Of a stretch of 64,000 nucleotides of DNA, positions 1-10,427 are shown piece after piece. A program made the position numbers and the translations under genes. Numbering within the stretch: the first letter of the stretch is position 1; every line of letters starts with the position of its first letter. Below the pieces are notes generated by a model, which was not told where the DNA came from, ran no database searches, and was given only the letters and a program-made list of their open reading frames with translations. The stretch is taken from NCBI RefSeq assembly GCF_035751725.1, contig NZ_CP142104.1, forward strand, positions 4,154,001 to 4,218,000, read 5' to 3'. Source of the stretch: Pseudomonas frederiksbergensis. GTDB lineage: Bacteria > Pseudomonadota > Gammaproteobacteria > Pseudomonadales > Pseudomonadaceae.

Positions 1-22
1 CCTTGAGTTCTTGCTCAGACAT
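1..22 (-). CDS. pheA: PheA chorismate mutase/prephenate dehydratase, N-terminal fragment
   Basis: Only the first seven codons are inside the window (MSEQELK), running off the left edge. The ATG overlaps the serC stop codon by one base (TGATG), which indicates translational coupling. The peptide matches the start of the bifunctional Pseudomonas P-protein of phenylalanine synthesis, and serC-pheA is the usual gene order. The identification rests on this short peptide plus context. Confidence 0.6.
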
Positions 23-1107
23 CAGCCGTGCTCCTTCTCGAACTCCGCCATGTAGGCGACCAGCGCATTGACGGCGTTGATGTCAACGGCGTTGTAGATG
101 GAGGCACGCATGCCACCAACCGAACGGTGCCCCTTGAGGTTGAGCAGGCCACGTTCGTCGGCGCCGGCCAGGAATGGCTTGTCGAGACGATCGTCGGCCA
201 GGCGGAACGGCACGTTCATCCAAGAACGATCCGACTTGTTGATCGGATTGCTGTAGAGGCCGCTGGCGTCGATGAAGTCGTACAGCGTGCGCTGCTTCAC
301 TTCGTTGAGCTTACCGATGGCCTCGACACCGCCCTGCTCCTTCAGCCACTCGAACACCAGGCCGGAGAGGTACCAGGCCAAGGTCGGCGGCGTGTTGTAC
401 ATCGAGCCGTTATCGGCCGCGACCTTGTAGTTGAGCATGGTCGGGCACAGGGAACGGGCACGACCGAGCAGGTCTTCGCGAATGATCGCGACCAGGATGC
501 CGCTCGGGCCGATGTTTTTCTGGGCACCGGCGTAGATCATGCCGAAACGGGAGATGTCCACCGGTCGCGAGAGAATGTCCGAGGACATGTCGGCCACCAG
601 CGGCACGTCACCTGTTTCCGGGATCCAGTTGAATTCCAGGCCACCAATGGTTTCGTTCGGTGCGTAATGCACATAGGCCGCGTCCTTGGACAGGTTCCAC
701 TCGTTCTGGCCGGGAATCGCGAAGTAGTCGTAGGGCTTGGCGGTGGCCGCGACGTTGACGTGACCGTAGCGCGACGCTTCTTCGATGGCTTTCTGCGACC
801 AGATGCCGGTGTCGATGTAGTCGGCCTTGCCGCTTTCCGGCAGCAGGTTCAGCGGAATCTGGGCGAACTGCTGGCTGGCGCCGCCCTGCAGGAACAGCAC
901 TTTATAGTTGGACGGGATGTTCAGCAGATCACGCAAATCCTGCTCGGCCTTGGTGGCAATGGACACGAACTCATCGCTGCGATGGCTCATCTCCATGACG
1001 GACAGGCCCTTGCCGTGCCAGTCGAGAAGTTCACCTTGGGCACGCTTCAGGACCGCTTCAGGAAGCGCCGCCGGGCCGGCACAGAAGTTATAGGCTCTCT
1101 TGCTCAC
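22..1107 (-). CDS. serC: Phosphoserine aminotransferase SerC
   Basis: PLP-dependent aminotransferase that makes 3-phosphoserine from 3-phosphohydroxypyruvate and glutamate in serine synthesis; it also acts in pyridoxine synthesis. The 361-aa product begins MSKRAYNFCAGPAALPE, the conserved family start, and contains the PLP-lysine motif AGAQKNIG. The start is a GTG at 1107. A longer open frame continues upstream, but that part is unlike SerC and runs through the gyrA terminator, so it was excluded. serC is downstream of gyrA and its stop overlaps the pheA start. Confidence 0.95.
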   Translation of the reverse strand: MSKRAYNFCAGPAALPEAVLKRAQGELLDWHGKGLSVMEMSHRSDEFVSIATKAEQDLRDLLNIPSNYKVLFLQGGASQQFAQIPLNLLPESGKADYIDTGIWSQKAIEEASRYGHVNVAATAKPYDYFAIPGQNEWNLSKDAAYVHYAPNETIGGLEFNWIPETGDVPLVADMSSDILSRPVDISRFGMIYAGAQKNIGPSGILVAIIREDLLGRARSLCPTMLNYKVAADNGSMYNTPPTLAWYLSGLVFEWLKEQGGVEAIGKLNEVKQRTLYDFIDASGLYSNPINKSDRSWMNVPFRLADDRLDKPFLAGADERGLLNLKGHRSVGGMRASIYNAVDINAVNALVAYMAEFEKEHG

Positions 1108-1173
1108 ATCCAATCTCGCTCTGATCTGGTGGTCACTTAAATCTTTTTTGCAAATTTTCAAACGGAACAAACA

Positions 1174-1205
1174 ACGAGGGGGCGAATCTTCATCCGCCCC
1201 CTCGT
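1174..1205 (-). terminator. Rho-independent terminator after gyrA
   Basis: A perfect 11-bp inverted repeat (arms 1174-1184 and 1195-1205, 10-base loop) lies between gyrA and serC. Read on the minus strand, the hairpin is followed by a T-rich stretch (TGTTTGTTCC). It begins 9 bases past the gyrA stop, so it should end most gyrA transcripts and separate them from serC. Confidence 0.8.
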
Positions 1206-1213
1206 GTGTCCGC

Positions 1214-3877
1214 TTAGTCCTGCGGTTCTTCTTCGTCTGCGGCAGCGTCGAGTGGTTGGTCGCCGACGGCATCGTCGACATCGGCACCGAGGGTACCGTC
1301 GAACGCCACGCCGTCCTCGTCTTCCAACTCTTCGCCTTCGACTTCCGAAGGTTCCTGGACGCGCTCAAGGCCGACCAGTTTTTCGTCCTTGGCAAGCTTG
1401 ATCAACGTCACGCCCTGGGTGTTACGCCCCAGGCTGGAGACTTCGTCGACCCGTGTGCGCACCAGCGTGCCTTGGTCGGAGATCAACATGATCTCCTCGC
1501 CGTCGAGTACCTGCACGGCACCGACCAGGCGGCCGTTACGCTCGTTGCTGACCATGGCGATCACGCCCTGGCCGCCGCGCTTGTACTCGGGGAACTCGCT
1601 GATGGCGGTACGCTTGCCGTAGCCACGCTCGGAAGCGGTGAGGATCTGGCTGCCTTCTTCCGGGATCAGCATGGAAATCAGCTTCTGCCCTTCCGGCAGG
1701 CGCATGCCGCGTACACCGCGGGCAGTACGGCCCATGGCGCGGACGTCGGATTCCTTGAAGCGCGTGACCTTGCCGCCGTCGGAGAACAGCATGACTTCAC
1801 GCTCGCCATCGGTGATAGCCGCGGAAATCAGCACGTCGCCTTCGTCCAGCTCCAGGGCGATCAGGCCAACGCTGCGCTGGCGGCTGAAGGATTCCAGCGG
1901 GGTCTTCTTCACGGTGCCGTTGGCGGTGGCCATGAAGATGTAGTGACCTTCGGTGTATTCCTCCACCGGCAACATGGTGGTGATGTATTCACCCTCATCC
2001 AGCGGCAACAGGTTGACCAACGGACGGCCACGGGCAGCGCGGGATGCTTCGGGGATTTCGTAGGTCTTGAGCCAGTACACCTTGCCCTTGCTGGAGAACA
2101 GCAGCAGCGTGGTGTGACTGTTGGCGACCAGCAGGTGAGCGATGTAATCCTCGTCCTTTACGCCGGTAGCCGACTTGCCTTTGCCGCCGCGACGCTGGGC
2201 CTGGTAGGCCGCCAGCGGCTGGGTCTTGGCGTAGCCGCCGTGGGAAATGGTCACCACGCGCTCTTCTTCCGGGATCATGTCACCCAGGGTCAGGTCCAGG
2301 CGCGCATCGAGGATCTCGGTGCGGCGCACGTCGCCGTATTCGGCGCGGATCACTTCCAGCTCTTCGCGGATCACTTCCATCAGGCGCGTGGCGCTGTTGA
2401 GGATGCGGATCAGCTCGCCGATCTGGTTGAGGATTTCCTGGTACTCGGCCAGCAGCTTCTCGTGCTCCAGACCGGTCAGGCGGTGCAGGCGCAGTTCAAG
2501 GATGGCTTGCGCCTGCTCCGGGGACAGGAAGTACTTGCCTTCGCGCAGGCCGTATTGCGGATCGAGGTTTTCCGGACGGCACGAATCGGCACCGGCGCGT
2601 TCGACCATCGCCACTACCGCGCTGGATTCCCAAGGGGTACTGACCAGCGCTTCCTTGGCTTCCGACGGCGTTGGCGAGGCCTTGATCAAGGCGATCACCG
2701 GGTCGATGTTCGACAGGGCAACGGCCTGGCCTTCGAGGATATGACCCCGCTCGCGAGCCTTGCGCAGCTCGAACACGGTACGACGGGTCACCACTTCGCG
2801 ACGGTGACGGACGAAGGCTTCCAGCAGGTCCTTGAGGTTCAGGATCCGCGGACGGCCATCGATCAACGCGACGATGTTGATGCCGAACACGCTCTGCAGC
2901 TGGGTCTGGGCGTAGAGGTTGTTGAGGATCACCTCAGGCACTTCGCCACGGCGCAGTTCGATCACAACGCGCATGCCGTCCTTGTCGGACTCGTCACGCA
3001 GCTCGGTGATGCCTTCGAGCTTCTTCTCTTTCACCAGCTCGGCGATCTTCTCGATCAGGCGAGCCTTGTTCAGCTGGTACGGCAGCTCGGTGATGACGAT
3101 CTGCTGGCGACCGCCGACCTTGTCGATGTCTTCGACGGTGGAGCGCGCGCGCATGTAAATGCGGCCACGGCCGGTGCGGTAGGCTTCGATGATGCCGGCG
3201 CGACCGTTGATGATCGCGGCGGTCGGGAAGTCCGGGCCGGGAATGTATTGCATCAGTTCATCGACGGACAGCTCTGGATTGTCGATGAGGGCCAGGCAAC
3301 CGTCGATGACTTCACCGAGGTTGTGCGGCGGAATGTTGGTCGCCATGCCCACGGCGATACCGCTGGAGCCGTTGACGAGCAGGTTCGGGATGCGGGTCGG
3401 CATGACCGCCGGGATCATCTCGGTACCGTCGTAGTTCGGCACCCAATCCACGGTTTCCTTGTGCAGGTCGGCCAGCAGTTCGTGGGCCAGCTTGGTCATG
3501 CGCACTTCGGTGTATCGCATGGCGGCGGCGTTGTCGCCGTCCACCGAACCGAAGTTGCCCTGGCCGTCTACCAGCAGGTAGCGCAGGGAGAACGGCTGCG
3601 CCATACGAACGATGGTGTCATACACGGCAGTGTCGCCGTGGGGGTGATACTTACCGATCACGTCGCCGACAACACGGGCGGATTTCTTGTACGGCTTGTT
3701 GAAGTCGTTGCCCAGCTCGCTCATCGCGAACAGCACGCGGCGGTGCACGGGCTTCAAGCCATCGCGCGCATCCGGCAGCGCCCGCCCGACGATTACGCTC
3801 ATTGCGTAGTCGAGGTAGGACTGTTTCAGCTCGTCTTCGATATTGACCGGGAGGATTTCTTTGGCCAGTTCGCCCAT
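1214..3877 (-). CDS. gyrA: DNA gyrase subunit A
   Basis: Type II topoisomerase subunit that breaks and rejoins DNA; with GyrB it introduces negative supercoils. The 887-aa product is full length. The catalytic tyrosine is Tyr122 (MRYTEVRM). In the quinolone-resistance region, Thr83 and Asp87 are the usual wild-type Pseudomonas residues ([11 protein letters not shown]), so no target-site resistance is seen there. The C-terminal half carries the beta-pinwheel domain with the GyrA box (QRRGGKG) and ends in a long acidic tail. The start [10 protein letters not shown] is the standard one. Confidence 0.98.
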   Translation of the reverse strand: MGELAKEILPVNIEDELKQSYLDYAMSVIVGRALPDARDGLKPVHRRVLFAMSELGNDFNKPYKKSARVVGDVIGKYHPHGDTAVYDTIVRMAQPFSLRYLLVDGQGNFGSVDGDNAAAMRYTEVRMTKLAHELLADLHKETVDWVPNYDGTEMIPAVMPTRIPNLLVNGSSGIAVGMATNIPPHNLGEVIDGCLALIDNPELSVDELMQYIPGPDFPTAAIINGRAGIIEAYRTGRGRIYMRARSTVEDIDKVGGRQQIVITELPYQLNKARLIEKIAELVKEKKLEGITELRDESDKDGMRVVIELRRGEVPEVILNNLYAQTQLQSVFGINIVALIDGRPRILNLKDLLEAFVRHRREVVTRRTVFELRKARERGHILEGQAVALSNIDPVIALIKASPTPSEAKEALVSTPWESSAVVAMVERAGADSCRPENLDPQYGLREGKYFLSPEQAQAILELRLHRLTGLEHEKLLAEYQEILNQIGELIRILNSATRLMEVIREELEVIRAEYGDVRRTEILDARLDLTLGDMIPEEERVVTISHGGYAKTQPLAAYQAQRRGGKGKSATGVKDEDYIAHLLVANSHTTLLLFSSKGKVYWLKTYEIPEASRAARGRPLVNLLPLDEGEYITTMLPVEEYTEGHYIFMATANGTVKKTPLESFSRQRSVGLIALELDEGDVLISAAITDGEREVMLFSDGGKVTRFKESDVRAMGRTARGVRGMRLPEGQKLISMLIPEEGSQILTASERGYGKRTAISEFPEYKRGGQGVIAMVSNERNGRLVGAVQVLDGEEIMLISDQGTLVRTRVDEVSSLGRNTQGVTLIKLAKDEKLVGLERVQEPSEVEGEELEDEDGVAFDGTLGADVDDAVGDQPLDAAADEEEPQD

Positions 3878-4301
3878 GAGAAGCCTGATTCCTTTTTCTG
3901 GTGAAACCTCGTCACATCCAGATGGGACGAACGAAGCTCGCCGCTGCAGGACAGATGCCGTGCAGCGACTTACGACAAATCAACGAGTTATGCCATGGAT
4001 CTGCGCAGTAAAGGCCACCTCGCGAGGCAGCCTTGGAAACCGCCGGATGTTATCACAAGAGCCGCCACGCACCTATCCCCCAGATGCGCATGGTGCGTAG
4101 TTAGTTGACCGATGACAGGCTGAAATGGGACGAGAGGGGCTCAGAGGCGCTGGCAATAGAGAATCAGGGGGCAAATGCAAGGTGTTTATGGCCTGTCGGG
4201 CCCCTTCGCGAGCAAGCCAGCTCCCCCACCGGATTCCATGTCGCGATCAAATGTGGGAACGGGCCTGCTCGCGAAGGCAATAGACCAGACGACACAACTG
4301 A
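3878..4301. other. Intergenic region between gyrA and mtnA
   Basis: This 424-bp gap must hold the gyrA promoter and leader (minus strand) and the 3' end of the mtnA transcript. I could not pick a convincing -35/-10 pair. It contains a REP-type palindromic pair (listed separately). The small open frames crossing it have no family resemblance. Confidence 0.6.
4203..4277. repeat. REP/REPIN-type inverted repeat
   Basis: Two imperfect arms face each other, CCTTCGCGAGCAAGCC...CTCCC near 4203 and TGTGGGAACGGGCCTGC ending in GCGAAGG at 4277, about 25 bases apart. This is the abundant GTGGGAGC(A/G)GGC-type extragenic palindrome of the P. fluorescens group. It lies just past the mtnA 3' end. Confidence 0.8.
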
Positions 4302-5378
4302 TCAATGCAACCGCTTGCGACACATCAACTGCGCCATCTTCGCCGCATCTGGCCGCTCGACGATGCCCTTCTCCGTCACGATCGCATCAATCAGGTCCGC
4401 CGGAGTCACATCGAAGACCGGATTGAACGCATCGGCATCCGCCCCGACCCGCTTGCCGCCGACTTCCAGCAACTCGCGACCATCACGCTCTTCGATAGGA
4501 ATGTCGTCACCGCTGGCCAGGTTCATGTCGATGGTCGAGCTCGGCGCCACCACCATGAAACGCACACCGTGATGCATGGCGCAGACCGCCAGTTGATAGG
4601 TGCCGATCTTGTTTGCCACGTCGCCATTGGCGGTGATGCGGTCGGCGCCGACGATCACCCAGGTCACGCCCTTGGTCTTCATGATGTGGGCAGCGGCGGA
4701 GTCCGCATTGAGCGTCACCGGAATGCCTTCGTTCGCCAGTTCCCAAGCAGTCAACCGGGAACCTTGCAGCCACGGACGGGTTTCGTCGGCATACACCCGC
4801 TCGACCATGCCTTCGATGAACGCCCCGCGAATCACCCCAAGGGCGGTTCCAAAGCCACCGGTGGCCAGGGCGCCGGTGTTGCAATGGGTCAGGATGGCTT
4901 GGGCATTGCCCTGGTGCTTGCGGATCAGGTCGACACCGAGCTGCGCCATAGTCAGGTTCGCCTCGCGATCGCTTTCATGGATCGCGATGGCTTCGGCCTC
5001 AAGGGCCGCCAGCGGGTCAGCCTGTTCCTTGACGCGCCCCAAGCGGTCGCGCATGCGGTCCAGCGCCCAGAACAGATTGACCGCCGTCGGCCGGGAATCG
5101 GCCAGCAGCGCAAAGTCCGCTTCCAGCGCATCTTGCCAGTCACCACCTTCAGCCAACCGCGCCCGCGCCGCCAGCACCACGCCATAGGCGGCACTGATGC
5201 CGATCGCCGGCGCGCCACGCACTACCATCGAACGGATCGCCTCGGCCACGCCTGTCGCACTGGTGTAGCCGATCCAGTTTTCCTCGAACGGCAAAACACG
5301 CTGATCCAGCAGATAAAGAGCGCCATCGCGCCAATCGATGGCCTTCACCTTCTCCGCAGCCAACAGTCGATCGCGCAT
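4302..5378 (-). CDS. mtnA: Methylthioribose-1-phosphate isomerase MtnA
   Basis: Converts 5-methylthioribose-1-phosphate to methylthioribulose-1-phosphate in the methionine salvage pathway. The 358-aa length is normal. Family motifs are visible: [14 protein letters not shown], the [17 protein letters not shown] segment with the catalytic cysteine, and the active-site Asp in [18 protein letters not shown]. It is divergent from mtaD, which acts on the same methylthioadenosine pool, with a 106-bp shared upstream region. Confidence 0.95.
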   Translation of the reverse strand: MRDRLLAAEKVKAIDWRDGALYLLDQRVLPFEENWIGYTSATGVAEAIRSMVVRGAPAIGISAAYGVVLAARARLAEGGDWQDALEADFALLADSRPTAVNLFWALDRMRDRLGRVKEQADPLAALEAEAIAIHESDREANLTMAQLGVDLIRKHQGNAQAILTHCNTGALATGGFGTALGVIRGAFIEGMVERVYADETRPWLQGSRLTAWELANEGIPVTLNADSAAAHIMKTKGVTWVIVGADRITANGDVANKIGTYQLAVCAMHHGVRFMVVAPSSTIDMNLASGDDIPIEERDGRELLEVGGKRVGADADAFNPVFDVTPADLIDAIVTEKGIVERPDAAKMAQLMCRKRLH

Positions 5379-5411
5379 CCTTCACCCCGCACTCATGAAC
5401 AAAAGCCGCCG

Positions 5412-5417
5412 ATTATA
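5412..5417 (-). promoter_or_regulatory. Candidate -10 box for mtnA
   Basis: On the minus strand this reads TATAAT, a perfect sigma-70 -10 hexamer 34 bases upstream of the mtnA start. No good -35 is visible at 16-18 bases, so this is a position-and-sequence match only. Confidence 0.4.
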
Positions 5418-5484
5418 GCGATCCCTCCGCGAAGACGCTCGGGTATACTTCGCCATCCTTTATAACCCATGGAACCGTTCCACG

Positions 5485-6816
5485 ATGCCCAAGCCTGCCG
5501 TTGCGCTCGACTTATTATTGCTGCCGACCTGGTTGGTGCCTGTCGAACCCGCCGGTGTCGTGCTCAAGGATCATGGTTTGGGCATCCGCGACGGCTGCAT
5601 CGTGTTCATCGGGCCACGGGCCGAAGCCATGAAGTGCGACGCCACTGAAGTCCGCGAACTGCCTGGCATGCTGCTCAGCCCCGGCCTGGTCAACGCCCAT
5701 GGCCATGCGGCGATGACACTGTTCCGCGGCCTGGCGGACGATCTGCCGCTGATGACCTGGCTTGAACAGCACATCTGGCCCGCCGAGGGCAAATGGGTCG
5801 ATGAAGATTTCGTCCGCGACGGCACCGACCTGGCGATCGCCGAACAGATCCAGGGCGGGATCACCTGTTTCTCCGACATGTACTTCTACCCCAAGGTTGC
5901 CAGCGACCGCGTCCATAACAGCGGCATCCGCGCGCAAATCGCCATCCCCATCCTCGACTTTCCGATACCCGGTGCCGCCAGCGCCGACGAGGCCATTCGT
6001 CAGGGCATCGAGCTGTTTGGCGACCTCAAGCATCATCCGCGGATCAAAGTCGCATTCGGCCCCCACGCGCCGTATACCGTGGGCGATGAAAACCTGGAGA
6101 AGATCCGGGTGATCGCCGAGGAACTGGACGCGGCCATTCACATGCATGTTCACGAAACCGCCTTCGAAGTGCAGCAGGCTGTGGACAACACCGGGGAGCG
6201 GCCGATGGCCCGGCTGGCGCGACTTGGTCTGTTGGGACCGCGCTTCCAGGCGGTGCACATGACCCAGGTCAGCGACGAGGACCAGGCCCTGCTGGTAGAA
6301 CACAACTGCAGCGTGATCCATTGCCCGGAATCGAATCTGAAGCTGGCGAGCGGTTTCTGCCCGGTGGAACGCCTGTGGCAGGCCGGCGTCAACGTCGCAG
6401 TCGGCACCGACGGCGCGGCAAGCAACAACGACTTGGACCTGCTCGGGGAAACGCGCACCGCCGCCCTGCTGGCAAAAGCCGTCGCCGGCTCGGCCACCGC
6501 GCTGGATGCCCATCGCGCCCTGCGCATGGCCACGCTCAACGGCGCCCGGGCGCTGGGTATCGAAGCGACGGTCGGCTCACTGGAAGTCGGCAAGGCCGCC
6601 GACCTGGTGGCCTTCGACCTGTCGGGCCTGGCGCAACAACCCATCTACGACCCGGTTTCGCAGTTGATCTACGCCACCGGCCGGCATTGCGTCAAACATC
6701 TGTGGGTGGGCGGCAAGCCGTTGCTGGAGGACGGTCGCCTGACTCGCATGGACGAGTCGCAACTGACCGCCACGGCCCAGGCCTGGGGCCGCCGGGTGAG
6801 CGGCCAGGACGAATAG
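5485..6816 (+). CDS. mtaD: 5'-methylthioadenosine/S-adenosylhomocysteine deaminase
   Basis: TRZ/ATZ-type amidohydrolase of 443 aa. In P. aeruginosa the orthologue (PA3170) deaminates methylthioadenosine to methylthioinosine, feeding salvage towards MtnA. Metal-binding motifs are intact: [13 protein letters not shown] (HxH), HMHVHE, the histidine in [18 protein letters not shown], and the Asp in [13 protein letters not shown]. It is divergent from mtnA and precedes ubiG, as in PAO1. The assignment of substrate is by orthology. Confidence 0.88.
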   Translation: MPKPAVALDLLLLPTWLVPVEPAGVVLKDHGLGIRDGCIVFIGPRAEAMKCDATEVRELPGMLLSPGLVNAHGHAAMTLFRGLADDLPLMTWLEQHIWPAEGKWVDEDFVRDGTDLAIAEQIQGGITCFSDMYFYPKVASDRVHNSGIRAQIAIPILDFPIPGAASADEAIRQGIELFGDLKHHPRIKVAFGPHAPYTVGDENLEKIRVIAEELDAAIHMHVHETAFEVQQAVDNTGERPMARLARLGLLGPRFQAVHMTQVSDEDQALLVEHNCSVIHCPESNLKLASGFCPVERLWQAGVNVAVGTDGAASNNDLDLLGETRTAALLAKAVAGSATALDAHRALRMATLNGARALGIEATVGSLEVGKAADLVAFDLSGLAQQPIYDPVSQLIYATGRHCVKHLWVGGKPLLEDGRLTRMDESQLTATAQAWGRRVSGQDE

Positions 6817-6877
6817 CACGCCCCTTGAGCCACGGCTCGGGGTCTATGATTTTTCAAGGTTTTTCGAGGATCTGCAC

Positions 6878-7576
6878 ATGAGCAACGTCGACCACGCTGA
6901 AATTGCCAAATTCGAAGCCCTGGCCCATCGCTGGTGGGACCGCGAGAGCGAATTCAAACCGCTGCACGACATCAACCCGCTGCGGGTCAACTGGATTGAC
7001 GAACGCGTCAGCCTGGCCGGCAAGAAAGTCCTCGACGTCGGCTGTGGCGGCGGCATCCTCAGCGAAGCCATGGCCTTGCGCGGCGCCACGGTCATGGGCA
7101 TCGACATGGGCGAGGCGCCGCTGGCGGTTGCGCAATTGCATCAACTGGAGTCCGGTGTCAGCGTGGAATATCGGCAGATCACCGCCGAAGCCCTGGCCGA
7201 GGAAATGCCCGGTCAATTCGACGTGGTGACCTGCCTGGAAATGCTCGAGCACGTGCCGGACCCTTCGTCGGTGATCCGCGCCTGCTTCCAGATGGTCAAG
7301 CCCGGCGGCCAGGTGTTTTTCTCCACCATCAACCGCAACCCGAAGGCGTATCTGTTTGCCATCATCGGCGCCGAGTACATCATGAAGCTGCTGCCACGCG
7401 GCACCCATGACTTCAAGAAATTCATCCGTCCTTCCGAACTGGGCGCCTGGAGCCGCATGGCCGGGCTGACCGTCAAGGACATCATCGGCCTGACCTACAA
7501 CCCGCTGACCAAGCACTACAAGCTGGCCGCCGACGTTGACGTCAACTACATGATCCAGACCCTGCGCGAGGAATAA
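6878..7576 (+). CDS. ubiG: Ubiquinone biosynthesis O-methyltransferase UbiG
   Basis: SAM-dependent methyltransferase that performs both O-methylations of the ubiquinone ring. The 232-aa product starts [21 protein letters not shown], a typical UbiG N-terminus. It carries motif [17 protein letters not shown], then [13 protein letters not shown] and the membrane-interaction stretch [16 protein letters not shown]. The downstream gene starts 4 bases after its stop, so the two are co-transcribed. Confidence 0.96.
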   Translation: MSNVDHAEIAKFEALAHRWWDRESEFKPLHDINPLRVNWIDERVSLAGKKVLDVGCGGGILSEAMALRGATVMGIDMGEAPLAVAQLHQLESGVSVEYRQITAEALAEEMPGQFDVVTCLEMLEHVPDPSSVIRACFQMVKPGGQVFFSTINRNPKAYLFAIIGAEYIMKLLPRGTHDFKKFIRPSELGAWSRMAGLTVKDIIGLTYNPLTKHYKLAADVDVNYMIQTLREE

Positions 7577-7580
7577 GTCG

Positions 7581-8252
7581 ATGCGTCTCAAAGCGGTTCT
7601 CTTCGACATGGATGGCACGCTGCTGGACACCGCGCCAGACTTCATCGCCATCTGCCAGGCCATGCGGGCCGACCGTGGCTTGCCGCCGATGAATACCCAG
7701 CACATCCGTGACGAAATTTCCGGCGGAGCCCGGGCGATGGTCGCGGTGACGTTCTCGATGGACCCCGAATCACCGGGTTTCGAAGAACTGCGCCAGGAAT
7801 TCCTCGACCGTTATCTCAAGGGGTGCGCGGTCCACAGCCATCTGTTCGACGGCATGGCCCAAGTGCTGGCCGACATCGAGGCGGCCAACCTGATTTGGGG
7901 CGTGGTCACCAACAAGCCGGTACGTTTTGCCGAGCCGATCATGCAACAGCTGGGCCTGGCCGAGCGTTCGAAAGTGCTGATCTGCCCTGATCACGTGAAA
8001 AACAGCAAGCCTGACCCCGAGCCTCTGATCCTGGCCTGCAAGATGCTCGACCTGGACCCCGCCAGTGTGTTGTTCGTCGGCGATGACCTGCGTGACATCG
8101 AGTCCGGCCGCAGCGCCGGCACCAAGACCTGTGCGGTCACCTACGGCTATATCCACCCGGACGACAACCCCAAGCACTGGGGCGCGGATGTGGTGATCGA
8201 CCACCCGCTGGCCCTGCGCGAAGTGCTGGATAACGCACTGTGCAGTTGCTGA
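7581..8252 (+). CDS. mupP: N-acetylmuramic acid 6-phosphate phosphatase MupP
   Basis: HAD-superfamily phosphatase of 223 aa. In Pseudomonas the gene next to ubiG (PA3172) encodes MupP, which dephosphorylates MurNAc-6-phosphate in the AnmK/MupP/AmgK/MurU recycling route that bypasses MurA and affects fosfomycin tolerance. HAD motifs are visible: [14 protein letters not shown] (nucleophile and acid/base Asp), VVTNKP (motif II), the lysine of KNSKPDPEP and [11 protein letters not shown] (motif IV). The fold resembles phosphoglycolate phosphatase; the MupP call relies on the ubiG-mupP-yciK context. Confidence 0.88.
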   Translation: MRLKAVLFDMDGTLLDTAPDFIAICQAMRADRGLPPMNTQHIRDEISGGARAMVAVTFSMDPESPGFEELRQEFLDRYLKGCAVHSHLFDGMAQVLADIEAANLIWGVVTNKPVRFAEPIMQQLGLAERSKVLICPDHVKNSKPDPEPLILACKMLDLDPASVLFVGDDLRDIESGRSAGTKTCAVTYGYIHPDDNPKHWGADVVIDHPLALREVLDNALCSC

Positions 8253-8296
8253 GGTCGGCAGGCTTGCGCCTGTAGATTGCGGCGCATCAGATAACA

Positions 8297-8345
8297 CCCA
8301 GGGGGGCGCTTCGCACCCCGGCGGGATAAATCCCCTCGCCACAAC
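8297..8345. repeat. Degenerate REP-like palindrome
   Basis: The segment contains a GGGGGCG...CGC(A)CCCC hairpin followed by GCGGGATAAATCCCCTCGCCAC. The second part matches one arm of the TTGTGGCGAGGGGA palindrome at 41048-41085. It fills the gap between mupP and yciK. Confidence 0.6.
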
Positions 8346-8385
8346 TGCGCACCGCCACGCATTGTTTGTTTCTTGAGGTTTCTTT

Positions 8386-9126
8386 ATGTTTGACTACTCT
8401 GCCCGCCCCGACCTGCTCGAAGGCCGCGTCATCCTGGTTACCGGTGCCGGCCGTGGTATCGGCGCCGCTGCCGCCAAGGCTTACGCCGCCCACGGCGCCA
8501 CCGTGTTGTTGCTGGGCAAGACCGAGGCCAACCTGACCCAGGTCTACGACGAAATCGAAGCGGCCGGCCATCCCCAGCCGGCGGTGATCCCCTTCAACCT
8601 CGAAACCGCCCTGCCCCATCAATACGATGAGCTGGCCGCCATGATCGAAACCGAGTTCGGCCACCTCGACGGCTTGTTGCACAACGCCTCGATCATCGGC
8701 CCGCGCACGCCGTTGGAGCAGCTTTCCGGCGAGAACTTCATGCGCGTGATGCAAGTGAACGTCAATGCCATGTTCATGCTCACCAGCACGCTGTTGCCGC
8801 TGCTCAAGTTATCCAAGGATGCCTCGGTGGTGTTCACCTCCAGCAGTGTCGGACGCAAGGGCCGGGCGTACTGGGGCGCTTATGGCGTGTCCAAGTTTGC
8901 CACCGAGGGGCTGATGCAGACCCTGGCCGACGAAGTCGACACCGTTGCGCCCGTGCGCTCCAACAGCATCAATCCCGGCGCCACCCGCACCAGCATGCGG
9001 GCCCAGGCGTACCCAGGGGAAAATCCGCTCAACAACCCGACGCCCGAAGAAATCATGCCGGTCTACCTGTATCTCATGGGGCCGGACAGCCAAGGCGTCA
9101 ATGGCCAGGCGCTCAACGCGCAATAA
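8386..9126 (+). CDS. yciK: YciK-type short-chain dehydrogenase/reductase
   Basis: NAD(P)-dependent SDR of 246 aa with the TGAGRGIGAAAA cofactor loop, the HNASIIG (NNAG-like) segment, Ser in FTSSSVGRKGR and the catalytic YxxxK (AYGVSK). Strongly like the YciK family; the physiological substrate is unknown. A GAGG Shine-Dalgarno sits 8 bases before the ATG. It lies 133 bp after mupP, separated by a REP-like hairpin. Confidence 0.88.
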   Translation: MFDYSARPDLLEGRVILVTGAGRGIGAAAAKAYAAHGATVLLLGKTEANLTQVYDEIEAAGHPQPAVIPFNLETALPHQYDELAAMIETEFGHLDGLLHNASIIGPRTPLEQLSGENFMRVMQVNVNAMFMLTSTLLPLLKLSKDASVVFTSSSVGRKGRAYWGAYGVSKFATEGLMQTLADEVDTVAPVRSNSINPGATRTSMRAQAYPGENPLNNPTPEEIMPVYLYLMGPDSQGVNGQALNAQ

Positions 9127-9483
9127 CGGCCATCCGCGTCGCGGCGGTTTACCGTCGCGGCGCGTCTTTTCTCGATGCGGCACCCAGGCGAAACGCCAAG
9201 GCCCTGCCGCCCCTGCCCCCATTTACGACTGCCTTCAGCATCCAATCCCTTGATTCGGCTGGTGTTTTTTTCAAGATGAACTGAATGGCACGACTTTCGC
9301 TCTAAACCTTTCAAACACGCCGTGTCCGGCGAGTAGTGAACATTGCGATGGGTTTAGCCTGCCCTTTAAAGCGGACTAGACTCAACTCAGTGTCCTTCGG
9401 GACTGATGGATCAGTACGACGCGTAGCCCAGAGCCGCTTCACCCCGCCGGTCAGGATCGATTAAGTTCAGGGGCTCACGCCAT
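9127..9483. other. Long leader/intergenic region upstream of the GGDEF gene
   Basis: This 357-bp gap has no convincing ORF. Its right half holds a hairpin at 9387-9406 (TCAG/CTGA plus TCC/GGA around a TTCG tetraloop, with a TG bulge) and three GGA triplets (9400, 9408, 9454) before the ATG at 9484. The layout could suit an RsmA/CsrA-controlled leader, but the GGAs are not placed in loops, so this is weak inference. Confidence 0.4.
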
Positions 9484-10410
9484 ATGAAAACGCCCACACA
9501 GACCAACGCGATCGACTTTGACAGCGCCAAGTTGCAGCGCCTGGGTCTTGCCCAGCCGTCGCCGCGCGTGGCGCGGCCTGTCAGCCTGTCCCAGTTGCGC
9601 CAGCAACTGAACCAACAGTTGCAGACCAGCCTGGAGCCGCAACGGATCCTCGGCCTGTTCTTCCGCGAAGTGCAACGGCTGGTGCCCTTGGACGCGCTGG
9701 CATACCAGCACAAACCCAGTGATCTGCGCCTGGAGTTCGGCCAGCGCGGGCATCACACCCTCAGCTATAACCTGAGCCATGAGGGCGAGCATCTGGGCGA
9801 GCTGGTGTTCCGTCGCAATCAGCGCTTCACCGACTCGGAACAGAGCGATCTCGAGTCGACACTCTCCGCGCTGTTCTTCCCGCTGCGAAACGCCTTGCTC
9901 TACCGCGCCGCCACACAAACCGCCCTGCGCGATCCACTGACCGGCACCGGCAACCGGATCGCCATGGACCAGACGCTGGACCGCGAGATCGACATGGCCC
10001 GGCGTCACATGCAGCCGCTTTCGTTGTTGATGCTGGACATCGACCACTTCAAGCGGATCAACGACAGCCACGGGCATGGCGTCGGTGACGAAGTGCTCAA
10101 GGCGGTGGCCGACTCGATCAAGAGCCAACTGCGCAACGTGGACATGGTGTTCCGATTCGGCGGAGAAGAGTTTCTGATTCTGCTGGCCAACACCAGCCGG
10201 GATGCCGCGGCCATGGTCGGTGAACGGCTGCGTTATGCCGCCCAGGCCCAGGACTATTTCGCCGGTGGAACGAGGATCGAACTGACCGTCAGCCTCGGAT
10301 GCGCGACGCTGTTACCCGGTGAGTCCGCTGAAAGCCTGCTGCGTCGGGCCGACAGTGCGTTGTACGTGGCCAAGCGCGAGGGCAGGAATCGGTTGACGAT
10401 GGCGGGCTGA
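9484..10410 (+). CDS. Soluble GGDEF-domain diguanylate cyclase
   Basis: 308-aa protein with an N-terminal regulatory domain (about residues 35-140, GAF-like in feel but not identified) and a C-terminal GGDEF domain. The active-site motif is GGEEF at 226-230, with DPLTGTGNR and MLDIDHFKRIND upstream, so cyclase activity is expected. An RxxD inhibitory site (RNVD, 217-220) sits five residues before it, so product feedback is likely. It resembles PAO1 PA3177, which also follows the ubiG-mupP-yciK block. There is no signal peptide or membrane segment. Confidence 0.9.
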   Translation: MKTPTQTNAIDFDSAKLQRLGLAQPSPRVARPVSLSQLRQQLNQQLQTSLEPQRILGLFFREVQRLVPLDALAYQHKPSDLRLEFGQRGHHTLSYNLSHEGEHLGELVFRRNQRFTDSEQSDLESTLSALFFPLRNALLYRAATQTALRDPLTGTGNRIAMDQTLDREIDMARRHMQPLSLLMLDIDHFKRINDSHGHGVGDEVLKAVADSIKSQLRNVDMVFRFGGEEFLILLANTSRDAAAMVGERLRYAAQAQDYFAGGTRIELTVSLGCATLLPGESAESLLRRADSALYVAKREGRNRLTMAG

Positions 10411-10427
10411 GCACGCCGACACATCGT

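Noticed and set aside
1108..1395. Upstream extension of serC by ~96 codons
   Set aside because: It passes through the gyrA terminator and 3' end; SerC proteins start at MSKRAYNF.
1100..3904. A 934-codon open frame on the plus strand across gyrA
   Set aside because: It is the antisense of gyrA; high-GC third positions keep the opposite strand open. The translation is rich in His, Asp, Gln and Val with no family resemblance.
4203..4277. CRISPR-like repeats among the intergenic palindromes
   Set aside because: The units are inverted pairs of varying sequence with no regular direct repeats or spacers.
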